This document shows positions 32,045 through 41,974 of a stretch of DNA of 64,000 nt, piece after piece. Within the stretch, counting starts at the first letter, position 1. Each line of letters starts with the position of its first letter. Below the pieces are notes generated by a model, which ran no database searches, was not told the DNA's origin, and saw only the letters and a list, made by a program, of their open reading frames with translations. The position numbers and the translations under genes are program-made. The stretch is from the NCBI GenBank assembly GCA_012845835.1, contig JABAKD010000025.1, positions 17,111,976 through 17,175,975 of the forward strand, read 5' to 3'. The DNA comes from Undaria pinnatifida. Its lineage: Eukaryota > Sar > Phaeophyceae > Laminariales > Alariaceae.

Positions 32045-32660
32045 TAAAAATTAAAATACACTCCAGCTGTGAGATCGAATACTTTGTCGAAACTCATCTT
32101 TGCAAGCTATGTGTGATACTCCGTTCGCGCGTATTACGGGTTGTGTGTCCTCATTAAGGATATAGGTCGGCGACTCCCCTTGCAACTACCAGGTACCGTG
32201 TAGCTATCAGGGTCAACAGGGTGATGTTAGGCAGTCTGTGCGCGGAAACTATAAAACCCGTTTCTGAGGGGGACAAAATCTGACAGCTGTGCACAGTGGA
32301 AGGAGATGCAGCAGTTTATCAAGTGAATCCTGTAAGTCGAATATCCGGTGAGGGGAGGGCGGAGTTTTTAAGGACGTGGGGGCCTGATTTTGATCAAAAG
32401 GGGAGCGGGAGGGGGGGAGGGGGGGGGAGGGGACGGGTGGGGCAGGTCTATTTGTGCGTGGAAACTATAAATATTTCTTGTGGGCGAGGGGGAGGAATGT
32501 GGCGGGGGGGGTCCGGGGGCGGGGGGGGAGGGCTTTAGGTCGCATAGATGTAGGGGTTGGCTATACGCGTGGTGCTAGGTCTAGGCGATGGTGCGGGTGG
32601 TGGGTGAAGGAGGGGACGTTGGGGACGGGGGTGGGTTGGAATTGCAGCAGCGGCATGGAC
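32045..32660 (+). repeat. A-family copy 2 (tandem with the previous)
   Basis: Nearly identical to 24650-24728 plus 31451-32000, with the same 7-base CAGGTAC insertion and a shorter G tract, so the two are a recent tandem duplication. The module is at 32064-32109. Because copy 2 lacks the retroelement, it serves as the empty site. Confidence 0.95.
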
Positions 32661-33000
32661 GGCTCTGAAACGATAACGGGGCGATATCCAGGGCGTGGAA
32701 GTGTTAATTACCCTGGCGGACTTCGATATTTGGCGGGGCGTTTAAGCAAAAGCAAGCGAGAGAAAAAGGAAAAAGAAGAAAAAAAAAAAGGGGGGGAGGC
32801 GGGGGGGGGAAGGGTTTTCAAGAGGTTTAGGTCACATATAAAACAAACTCCTCACCTAAAACCCTTCCTCCCCCCCCCCCCCCCCCCCCCCGCGCCCCCC
32901 CCCCGCCCCCTCCACCACCCCCCACCTCCCCCCCCCCCCCCCAACCCATCACAACCCCACCCCCTCGAACACTCCACCCTCTCTCTACTCACTGATTGTA
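32661..33000. repeat. Head-to-head junction with opposed G and C runs
   Basis: GGGGGGAGGCGGGGGGGGG (about 32787-32810) and AAGGGTTTTCAAGAGGTTTAGG face CTAAAACCCTTCC and C runs totalling about 75 bases (32868-32943). A-family sequence is in plus orientation to the left and minus orientation to the right, making an imperfect palindrome centred near 32840. Confidence 0.8.
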
Positions 33001-33625
33001 CGACTTACCCCAGGATATGCATGATAAATTGATGCATTATTTCCAAAACCGTCACGTTTATCCCCTCAAAATAATGTAGAGTTTCCACGCACAGAGTGAG
33101 CTGCCCCACACGCCCCACCCCCGCCCCACCCCCCCCCCCCATGATAAACTGGTGCATTTTTTATTTTTTTTTGTTTCCAAAACCGTCAGATTTATCCCCT
33201 TGAAAGGATTTATAGCTTATATGCACAAATTGCCCGCCCGTCCCCCCCCCCCCCCCCCCCCTCCAACCCCGCTCGCTTTTGATCAAAACCAGGCCCCGAC
33301 GTCCTTCAAAACTCCGCCCTCCCCTCACCGGTTACTCGACTTACAGGATTCACTTGATAAAAGGATACATTTCCCTCCACAGCTGTCAGATTTTGTCCCC
33401 CTCAGAAACGGGTTTTATAGTTTCCGCGCACAGACTGACTAAAATCACCCTGTTGACCCTGATAGCTACACTGTAGTTGTAAGGGGAGTCGCCGACCTAT
33501 ATCATTATGAGGACACACAACTCGTAATACGCGCGATCGGAGTATCACACACAGCTTGCAAAGATGAGTTTCGACGAAATCTTCGATCTCACAGCTGGGG
33601 TGTATTTTCATTTTTTATAATATAT
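33001..33625 (-). repeat. A-family repeat, long copy
   Basis: Plus-strand order: AACCGTCACGTTTATCCCC, C tract (33242-33260), TTTTGATCAAAACCAGGCC, CTCCGCCCTCCCCTCACCGG, CAGCTGTCAGATTTTGTCC, GATAGCTACACTGTAGTTG, module at 33552-33597 and the AT-rich end TTTTATAATATATT. Contains the internal partial duplication noted in the 14.3-kb copy. Confidence 0.92.
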
Positions 33626-34158
33626 TAAAATCAAGGATTTGGTCGACACTGATGTTCGCAACATTGTGTGTGATCCTCCGATCGCGCGTATTAATCATAT
33701 ATGGAGGGGCCTACTATACGCGCGGTGCTGGGTCTAGGCGATCGTGCGGGGTGTGGGGAAGGAGGGGGCGTTGGAGGGGGGGGGGGGGGATGAATCAAAG
33801 CTACGTCATGGATGGCTAGAAAGATAATGACGTGGTATCAATGGCTTATTAGTGTTTATTACTCTGGCCGATTTCGATTGTAAGTGGGGCGTTTGAACGA
33901 ATTGGGCGGGGAACAAAGGGGGGGGGGGGAGATGAGTTGGAGCTACGGCATGTATGGCTAGATGGATCATGAGATGATATCAGCTGGCTGGTAGTGTTTA
34001 CTACTATATATGTTTTGTTTTTCTCCACTATAATGGTTAGTGTCGGTTTTTTATTTTAGGTGGGGAATTTTGAGCTAGAAGATCTTATCACGCGGCTTGC
34101 AAAGATGAGTATCGATCCTAAAATTCAAACTCATCATCAGGCAGCTGACGTATTGCTA
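33626..34158. repeat. Diverged A-family distal parts with G runs
   Basis: Two diverged copies of the distal A block (TATACGCG.GGTGCTAGGTCTAGGCGAT, AGCTACG.CATG.ATGGCTAGA, GTGTTTA.TACT) at about 33700-33900 and 33920-34010, separated by G runs. A divergent hairpin module lies at 34094-34146. Confidence 0.6.
34094..34146 (-). other. Hairpin module, variant
   Basis: GCTTGCAAAGATGAGT..ACTCATCATCAGGCAGCTG: a 7-bp GATGAGT/ACTCATC stem is formed although the inner sequence is unlike other copies. Immediately next to a TA-flanked transposon. Confidence 0.6.
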
Positions 34159-34353
34159 TACAGTAGCGGCCATGGTTTAAGAGAAAATGTTTGAGATAAA
34201 GTACGGGTTTAAGAGAGGTAAATTGGCTGGCACGACCAAAATCGATTTTAGAGAGAACTGGCCTCATGTCTAGGATTTTCTCTTAAATCGATCTGCTGGA
34301 AATCATACGACATAGCCATCACACGCATCACACACACATCAGCTGCAGACACC

Positions 34354-34551
34354 ATGCCCTGCGCAGCCGGCAATCGCTGCACAGCTATCCCCGACCACAC
34401 GCCAGGCCCACCGAAGTTCACAAAACACCAATGCAGAGGCGTCTGCGGGCAGTACCTCCATGGCACTTGTGGTGTCGTGGACCCGCTCGGGACCGGCGAG
34501 ATGCACCGCATTTGCCACACCTGTTCGACCTCCCGCGAGAGTGAGATATGA
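34354..34551 (+). CDS. Small Cys/His (zinc-finger-like) protein, 65 residues
   Basis: A complete ATG-to-TGA frame with regularly spaced metal ligands: C3, C9, H25, C27, C31, H36, C39, C54, C57 (HQC..C....HGTCG, then ICHTC). The pattern resembles treble-clef or PHD-like fingers found in some transposon proteins, but the exact family is not identified. GC-rich compared with its AT-rich host element. It may be an exon or a captured domain; expression is unproven. Confidence 0.45.
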   Translation: MPCAAGNRCTAIPDHTPGPPKFTKHQCRGVCGQYLHGTCGVVDPLGTGEMHRICHTCSTSRESEI

Positions 34552-34589
34552 TTTAAGAGAATATTCTCTTATACCGTAGCTAACACAGT

Positions 34590-34858
34590 ATTCACTTGAT
34601 AAAATGATACATTTCCCTCCACAGCTGTCAGATTTTGTCCCCCTCAGAAACGGGTTTTATAGTTTCCGCGCACAGACTGACTAAAATCACCCTGTTGACC
34701 CTGATAGCTACACTGTAGTTGTAAGGGGAGTCGCCGACCTATATCATTATGAGGACACACAACTCGTAATACGCACGATCGGAGTATCACACACAGCTTG
34801 CAAAGATGAGTTTCGACGAAATCTTCGATCTCACAGCTGGGGTGTATTCTCATTTTTT
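34590..34858 (-). repeat. A-family copy nested in the TA-flanked element
   Basis: Starts at TTCACTTGATAAAATGATAC, continues CAGCTGTCAGATTTTGTCC, GATAGCTACACTGTAGTTG, module 34794-34839 and ends GGTGTATTCTCATTTTTTTT. Nearly identical to 33345-33620. Confidence 0.9.
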
Positions 34859-34937
34859 TTAGTATAACAGAAAGCCGGATTTAAGAGAGGGAAACTGGGC
34901 TGGCACGGACCTCTCTTAAACCGTAGCCGCTACTGTA

Positions 34938-35585
34938 ATATTTAGAATAATGTTATGAGGCGCGCGAGCGCAAATCGCGAGCCTTAATTTTTATCGTGGC
35001 TTTCACAACGCCGAACACAAACAACGCACTCGCATCACGTACGTACAGAGTACCTCCTCCTTCCTGTGTATATACTACTGGTCGCCGTACGTAGTCCTTT
35101 TTACAGTCATATAATAGCAGCTGCTAGATAGACGAGTTGTTGCTAGTCTGTACGCGAGTTTCGTGTTATTACGGTATGTACGAGTGTCGTCGAGTATCAA
35201 TTGAATGTGCAGGTATTTATGAGTGCAGAGTGCAGACAGAACGCAGAGCCACGGGAGAATCACGGTTTCTTCGGAGAGATCCAGATCTCCAAAAAAGCTT
35301 GGAACTTAGGTACACGAGAGTTGGGTGCCAGGTATCATAGTATTTAATTCATAACCTCCCCCTCCGGCAGCCTCGCGGTGCCGCCACGTCCAAGCCTCGC
35401 GGTGCCGCCACGTCCCATCCGCACAGCAGCAACTACGACGTGCCGGCGAAAGAACGGCCGTCGGTGCCCCACCTTGGCGAGGGGGAAAGCGTGGAAATCG
35501 CCCTCCCGGGGACGGCTCGCTTGCCCCCCCCCGATTTTTCTTCGTCTCTGCCCACTTTTTATTTTTCGAACTCCGACCGAACCAT
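34938..35585. other. Unassigned; short 24-bp duplication
   Basis: AGCCTCGCGGTGCCGCCACG is present twice in tandem (about 35372-35420). Frames across 35306-35644 are Arg/Pro-rich and unsupported. Confidence 0.4.
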
Positions 35586-35589
35586 CCAA

Positions 35590-36475
35590 AATGTGAGGAA
35601 GTGAGGAAGTCGACAACCAAAAATAAATGTTGAACAACAAACAATTTAATGCTACTTCGTACTCGAGTTATTTCCTTCGTTTTTCCACCACAATCTCCCC
35701 CACTAAACCTGACATGTTTCCCAGACTATGTCAGGAACCCCGATGAGGTACCCAGTATCCAATGCGACTTTTTCGGTATTGTAATGACTTGCAATAATCC
35801 TATACATTGCTCTCATCGTTGTTTTTGAGTGGTTGAGTTTTACAGGTTCTTGAACGTGAGAAAATCCCTGCTTTTTTTTTCTGGGAAAGACGGTGAGAAT
35901 CGAACCAGCGACCTCACTGTTCATAATCTCACGTCCTGCCGACGACGCCATTATGAGGAAGTAGACTAAAAATGTTGAACAACAAATGCTACTCGAGTTA
36001 TTTCCTTCTAAATTCGTTTTTCCACCACACCAATGTGAAGAAAAGTAAACTAAAAATGTTGAACAAAATGCTACTCGAGTTATTTCCTCCTAAACTCGTT
36101 TTGCCACCACATTCTCCACCACTAAACCTGACATATTTCCCAGATTATGTGTCAGGAACCCCGATGAGGTACCCAGTATTCAAGGCGACTTTTTCGGTAT
36201 CATTGGAGTGACTTGCAATGATCCTATACATTGCTTTCATCGTTGTTTTTAAGTGGTTGAGTTTTTTTTACAGGTTCTCGAACGTGAGAAAATCCCCCTT
36301 TTTTTTCTGGGAAAGACTCTGAATGAACCAGCGACCGCACTGTTCATAATCTCACATCCTGTCTGCGACGCCATTGTGAGGAAGTAGACTAAAAATGTTG
36401 AACAACATTTTTATTTCTTGTTGTTCAATTTAATGCTACTCGAGTTATTTCCTTCTAAACCCGTTTTTCCCAAGG
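35590..36475 (-). repeat. Tandem tRNA-like (SINE-type) units
   Basis: Two longer units (about 35590-35950 and 36040-36375) and two short ones share ATGTTGAACAACAAA, TGCTACTCGAGTTATTTCC, CCCGATGAGGTACCCAGTAT and GTTCTTGAACGTGAGAAAAT. On the minus strand each long unit carries a tRNA-like part (GGCGTCG..GGACGTGAGATTATGA..GGTCGCTGGTTCGATTC, near 35885-35950; a weaker version near 36315-36375). The cloverleaf is degenerate, so these are repeats, not working tRNA genes. Confidence 0.65.
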
Positions 36476-36489
36476 ACTAATATCATGGT

Positions 36490-36840
36490 GCCGCAGGCAC
36501 CGTGTGGGACGGGAAGGGAGTGTTTAGCCCGCCGCAGGCGGAAAAAAATTGGGCTCCCGTTGTCAACGGGACGGGATCCCATCGTCAGTTTTTCTGCTCC
36601 CGTTGTGACGGGATGGGACGGGACGATTTGCGTCTAGAGACGGGACGGGAACGGGACGGGAAATGTCCACATGCTTTCTAGACGGGACGGGAACGGGACG
36701 AGAAGATGGGAGTTTTTTAATGATGAGAGTGGGACGGGAATCGAATATGGCTCCGATCCTTCAGACGGGATGGGATGGGACTATTACGTTTTATAGTGGG
36801 ACGGGAAACAATGGGAAAATTGTTACTGTGGATGGGAAAG
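36490..36840. repeat. GGGACGGGA-type degenerate tandem array
   Basis: Dozens of GGGACGGG / GGAACGGGACGGG words with interruptions, all G-rich on the plus strand, so G-quadruplex formation is plausible. No gene. Confidence 0.85.
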
Positions 36841-37594
36841 ACTATTAGAGATGCTACTTGTCAGTAACCATCATGTCGTTACTTGATAACACTTTATAAA
36901 GTCATCTGGTATTATACATTGCGAGTTGTTCGTACAACAGACAGTTACTATAATAAGTCTGAGTGTTGTCGTTTATCGATGCAGTACGTAGCAAGCACAA
37001 GTCTCAGCAGCAATATCTTGGATACATGATGCACAGCAGCTTGCTGGTTAGTCATATCCGAAAGCTGGTACATGTAGTACGTACGAGTAATGTTAGTACG
37101 AAAAAAAAATGCGGCGAAATAAAGTACCCGGAGCAACATTCATGGAACATGATTTTAGGTTAACGGTCGTGACGTTGACGTAGCTAAGCTCCCAGAAGCA
37201 AACCTCAGGGAACAATGTCATAGGTACGGTAGACCACGAGTAAGCCTCAGGAAACGTTGCTGTAGGTAGATCAGACATCTACCCGCAGAGTACATCTGTC
37301 CGTAGCATACACATTGTGCCGTCTCGATCAGGTGATGGCCAGGCCCACCTCGATCACTCCTTTTTGCTTACCATCAGCTCTCATCTGCTGAGCAAATAAA
37401 TCATCAATCAACATATCGGCCTGGGGTTGCCGAACAACATCTTCTCTGCTAGAGCTCTATGCTTTTGCAGGCTCACCTAACCGTGGCCTTCGTTTGCCTC
37501 AAATCATATATATAGGCTGTGTCTTCATCGGGTCATCCGAAAGCGAGCCTACGAGCGTACACCAGCCAAGAGCTGATACACGCCACATGCCACC
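36841..37594. other. Unassigned sequence
   Basis: About 750 bases without recognisable gene or family. A weak repeat of AAGCCTCAGG.AAC near 37190-37260. Confidence 0.4.
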
Positions 37595-37735
37595 CAAGTT
37601 CAATAGGTTATGATCAATAGGTTATAGCCTCGAGAGCTTCAAAGAATAAATCAATAGGTTTGAGCCTCAATAGGTTATGAGCCTCGAGAGTTTCAAAGAA
37701 GAAATCAATAGGTTATGAGTCTCGACAGGTTTCGA
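37595..37735. repeat. Degenerate tandem repeat (AATAGGTTATGAGCCTCGAG)
   Basis: About three imperfect units of roughly 55-60 bases with CAATAGGTTATGA, GCCTCGAGAG and TTCAAAGAA.AAATCAA. Confidence 0.75.
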
Positions 37736-37839
37736 CCCTCGCACGCGTAAACGAGGAGAGCGGCAGCACGGACTCACGATCATCATCACTGAGGACGGCT
37801 GATCAAGAAATCTACTGCTGCTTACGGGAGCTTCTACAT

Positions 37840-38545
37840 CTCTACATGCCATCCACGCCGTAGCTCCAATTCATATCCCCCCCCCCTACCCCCCCCCGCC
37901 CCCCAACGCCCCCTCCTTCCCCACCACTCGTACCCGCCTAGAAGACCTAGCATCACGCGTATTACATCAAGCTCCTAACATATATACATCTATGCGACCT
38001 AAAGCTGTTGGAACCCCCCCCCCCCCCCCCCCCCCCCTTCGAGCACTCCGCCCTCTCCACACCGGTTGTACGACTTACAGGATATACATGATAAAATGAT
38101 GCATTCCTTCCACAACCGTCAGATTTGCCCCCTTAAAGGATGTATAGTTTCCGCGCACAGATTGTTGTCCCGCCCGTCCTCCCCCCCCGTTCCCTCTTGT
38201 TCAAACCCCGGCCTCCACGCCCTTAAAATATCCGCCCTCCCCTCACCCGGTAATACGACTTAAAGTATTCACTTGATAAACTGATGATGCAATTCCTTCC
38301 TCACACAGCTGTCAGACTTTGTCCCCCTCAAAAACAGGTTTTATAGTTTCCGCGCACAAACTGATTACACCCTGTTGATCCTGGTACAAGTTACACTGTA
38401 GTTCTACGGGGACTCGCCGAGCTCCATCCTTAATGAGGACACATACCCAGTAACACGCGCGATCGAAGTATCGCACACAGCTTGCAAAGATGAGTTTGGA
38501 CGAAATCTTCGATCTCACAGGTGGAGTGTATTTTTATTTTTATAA
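37840..38545 (-). repeat. A-family repeat, long copy with C tracts
   Basis: Plus-strand order: CCATCCACGCCGTAGCTCC, a C-rich run (37878-37905), TCTATGCGACCTAAAGC, a C run of about 22 (38016-38037), CTCCGCCCTC, ACCGTCAGATTTGCCCC, TCACCCGGTAATACGACTT, CAGCTGTCAGACTTTGTCC, then CCTGGTACAAGTTACACTG (changed from CCTGATAGCTACACTG), and the module 38478-38522. It is the most complete copy of the distal part. Confidence 0.88.
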
Positions 38546-39229
38546 TGCAAGGGCTGCGCATGGGGCAGGGCAGCACTTCGACTTGTTCTATTCAGTGTTC
38601 GATATAGAGTAAAAACCGTGACCACACAACACATAGTCTACGCGTGTAGAATGTAGAGTGTTGCCAAGAGATCGATATAGACCAACAGGGGACTACTTAC
38701 GTCTGCCGTTTTTTGCGTTCGTCCGATTCCGAGCTTCATCATATTCCGATCGGATAAATCCGAGCCCACACGCAGACCGACCCTCTAGTCTGGCCTCGAA
38801 GTGACGTTTCGAGTGCGTTTCTTGATGTTTTGACTCAACCAAGCATCAAGGGCCAGCAAAGGGGTGGCCATGTATGCTGCATGCCCTCTACGTAGCCACC
38901 GAGAGGCGCACACTGAACCGCACAGCTTCTGCTACAACATGCATGATAGTATGTAGATCCGAGGCCCGCAAACCAACTGCTTTGTGTGTATAGTCTGATC
39001 GTGGATAGACTTACGGACGGTATTCTAGGCGTGAAACACGGTGTCGCTTACCTTCGTCATTCTCCTCGAATGTTAATATATTGCTGCTACTTGCTTTTGC
39101 CGATCACTCTTATCGGGTAGATAGGGTATTATCAGTAAGCGATAGCACACTGAGCTAAGAAATTGGCAGTTAATAATTAATTTCAGCCTCGAGTTTTCGA
39201 CGAAACTACAAAAACATATAATACCTGCT
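38546..39229. other. Unassigned sequence
   Basis: A short shared word with 48270-48310 (GGGGCAGGGCAGCACTTCGAC) near 38560. Otherwise nothing recognised. Confidence 0.4.
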
Positions 39230-39850
39230 ACGGCCCTTATGTCTGATCGCTGGTCGCTCATTGGTCGGGGATCGTACATAAAGTTTCCGTCATCTGGGGA
39301 CGATAGGGTCCCATCCCAAGATCATAACCCATCCACACATATACAACTCCGACAACCCGCGAACGAACACGGATATCACCAGGATTGATATCTCCCCGCA
39401 CAGTGTGAAAATCCCCAACCCACCGACCGGCCGCTCTCTGATTGGCTGAGGGTCGTATATGATAGAGCCATCTCCACCCGGGGACGATAGGGTCCCATCC
39501 CCGGTCCCTCGCGTTCTATATATCTAAAAGTTAGACAAACCGGGGAATAAAACCGAGTTCTTTCGGGTCGACACCGCCCCCCACGGTGTGGAGACCCCAA
39601 GTCCGTTGGCTGAAATCGCTGATGGTTCGAGCTCCACAGCGCCGCTCCACCCGAGGAAGTTAATAGAGGCTCACCACCCAATGGGGGGCAGTTCCGTCGC
39701 ACACGGGGGAGATAGGGCAATATGCCCGATTCAGAAATCCTCCTAATCTCTACAGCTCCAACAACGCCGGAACTATAACGATGATCTCCCCGGTCGATAC
39801 CTCCCCGCACGGCGTGTCAACCCCGACTCTATTGGCTTATTCTTGTTTGG
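39230..39850. repeat. Degenerate ~190-bp tandem repeat
   Basis: Three diverged units marked by GATTGGCTGAGGGTCGTA, GGGGACGATAGGGTCCCATC, ACCGGG.AATAAAAC and CTCCCCGCAC.GTGTG. A 144-codon minus frame across it is repeat-derived. Confidence 0.7.
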
Positions 39851-40734
39851 CTGGTAGGTTTTGACCCAATATAAGCTCACAATTATTTCGACCGACGTTT
39901 TTTTTTCTCACATACTTCTCGCATACGGCAAACATGCGCAATGCGAGCGCAATTCGACCAGTTAATATTTGCATGACAGGTCGCACAAAATATCGATTTT
40001 AATATTATGTTAGGTTGGAGTGCCGAGCAAGCACGCTCAAAATGAGGACGAGAAACACTTGTCAACAACAACACCAAACGCAATATAAATGGACGAACTA
40101 GAGCGATTTGTATCCAGGATTCAGACCCCCCCCCGGTTAAAAGCACAATTTCAAACAAAAATGGGCTGCAAAGAAAAACGACATAATAATTAATGGGACT
40201 CAAGACTGGCACAACTCGAGCATAATAACCGTGGAAAAACAGCTGAAATGAGGCCAAAAGAGTGCGTATTTGACTCGCATAATGCTCGAGTAATCATGGA
40301 ATACTTGCCCGCACATAATTACCTCTTTGTCGCTTATGCGACACCGAAAACATTTGCTGAAAAAATCGATTTCATGCGCTTATTATGGTAAAAACCTAAC
40401 TAAGTTCGCTAATATTTTCGCGAGTTCTCTTGCATACTACTCGCTCAGGGCAAAGATTCGCCATGCGGCCGCAGTTCGTATAAACCGCTCAAACTCATGA
40501 AGAATCTATCCAGTTGGTACCCAGAGCGTCAATGATGAAGCCATTCGGGACATATGGTCAAATCGCCATGTCCCGGCATACTAACAGCCATATATTTCCC
40601 ACAATAAATAAGAGCAATGAGCGCCTGCTTCGGCTTGTCACAGGGTGATTTCGAACCGGATGCCCCCACTGTACTGCTGTAATTACTTGTTGGTGTAGCT
40701 TGTCTGAAAAGCTGTTCTCATCTTTTTTCAGTTT
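39851..40734. other. Unassigned AT-rich sequence
   Basis: Contains ATCGATTTTAATATTATG and AATCGATTTCATGCGC as weak inverted words, and ACTCGAGCATAATAAC / CGCATAATGCTCGAGT near 40215-40290, but no termini could be fixed. Confidence 0.4.
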
Positions 40735-41055
40735 TTTTTTCCATCCCATTTGTTGTCCTTGCACTACTCTCGCCCTCCTTCCCATCAGATCCGGGGTCAC
40801 ATAGCGGACCCTCCTGCCCCCTCCCCACTACGTATGCCTGAATTTTTATCGCGAGAATCCAGCATTTTCTTCCTTGTCGATTCGCGTCGAATGGTACCTA
40901 CCCACGCTGCTAGGCGTTCTCAGCAGTTGTTATTTGATTCTTTTTCGGCATTTCTGCAAATAGAAAAGTCAAATATCTCACAACGGTGGGAATCGAACTC
41001 AAGGACCTACGCTAGTAGTATTGAAGCGTAACCACTCTAGACCACCGGGGCGACG
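40735..41055 (-). repeat. D-family tRNA-derived SINE
   Basis: Minus-strand head at about 40985-41052 (CCGGTGGTCTAGAGTGGTTA, GAGTTCGATTCCCACC), then the AAATAGAAAA linker, the GCTGAGAACGCCTAGCAGC block, the ATTCGACGCGAATCGAC palindrome and GGGAGGGCGAGAGTAGTGC in inverse. Confidence 0.85.
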
Positions 41056-41154
41056 ACGGGCTCTATAAAACTCACTAAAGATGATCAATCAGCAATCAGC
41101 AGCAAGGAGCACGTCAAGCAGGAAGCAACACAAACTCAAATATATCTAAAATCC

Positions 41155-41500
41155 TTATTTGGTGTCAGGCATTTGGTCAGGAGTTTTTTGTCTCGGCCGA
41201 AGTATGCGATTCGCGGAACTGGAATTCTCGGTCGAATATAGCTTCGTTCGAGCGCCGCCTTCGGGAGGCGGACCAACGCCCCTCGCCCTTCCGTGTCCGT
41301 TCCGCACATCGACGTGAACGCGGACGGATGCCGAGCGAGACAAGCGAGAAGTTGCAAAAATACCGCATGTCGAGGAGGAATTTCGGGAATTTCGGTTGCA
41401 TCTTGATGTCTGCAACGCCTAGATGATTTACAAAATTGGCATCATTTCCGAACGGTACGTGATAATGTTCGGAATTTTGCGGTGGCATGTGCAACTTACT
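41155..41500 (-). repeat. G-family repeat
   Basis: Inverse of 51930-52250: TGGTCAGGAGTTTTTTGTCT, CGATTCGCGGAACTGGAATT, GAGCGCCGCCTTCGGG, GTCCGTTCCGCACATCGACG, GATTTACAAAATTGGCATCA and GGAATTTTGCGGTGGCA. A third, more diverged copy is at 47990-48215. 41501-41680 repeats the last third again in diverged form. Confidence 0.85.
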
Positions 41501-41680
41501 ATTGCTTGGTCACAGATTGTGCACCAGGTGTTTAGTTGCACGCGCCTGGATGATTTACAAAATTGGCATCATTTACAAACTGTACTTACTTGATAGTGTT
41601 TCAAAAAAATAGGCACTTGATAATGTTTGGAATTTTGCGGTGGCAACTAATTAGTGTTTGGTCACAGATTGTGCACCAGG

Positions 41681-41974
41681 CACTCGAGACGAGACGAAGC
41701 AAGGTTATTAGCCCCGTCCCGTTCGAGACCCAGAGCAGCGTAGGGCACCAGCTGCCAGGGGTGTGAGACGAGGCATGCACGGCATGGGCTAGAAAACGTT
41801 GCCTGCAACAACTGCCTGCCACAGTATAAACGCGCGGAAGCCGCCATGGGTCATGATTTGAGTTTTGCTTTACGTGGTTACTGCTGTTGGGGTAGCTTGA
41901 ACGAACGCAGGCAAGGGAGGTTGACATAACAAAGGAATAAGTGACTGCTGTGCTCCAGCTAGCTGCTGCTGTGG
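41681..41974. other. Unassigned sequence
   Basis: No recognised family. Leads into the H-family array. Confidence 0.35.

Larger units (their letters stand above)
34161..34935. mobile_element. TA-flanked element (Tc1/mariner or pogo type)
   Basis: Termini CAGTAGCGGCCATGGTTTAA and, inverted, CAGTAGCGGCTACGGTTTAA match over about 25 bases with two differences, each flanked by TA (34159-34160, 34936-34937). TA duplication with CAGT-type ends is characteristic of Tc1/mariner and pogo elements. Inside are more TTTAAGAGAG words, a small Cys/His frame (34354-34551), a second diverged terminus near 34562-34590 (CTCTTATACCGTAGC) and an A-family copy (about 34590-34858). No DDE transposase. Confidence 0.85.

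Noticed and set aside
35885-35950. Elongator tRNA gene on the minus strand
   Set aside because: B box is good but the anticodon arm does not pair, and the segment belongs to a tandem repeat with a second, worse copy.
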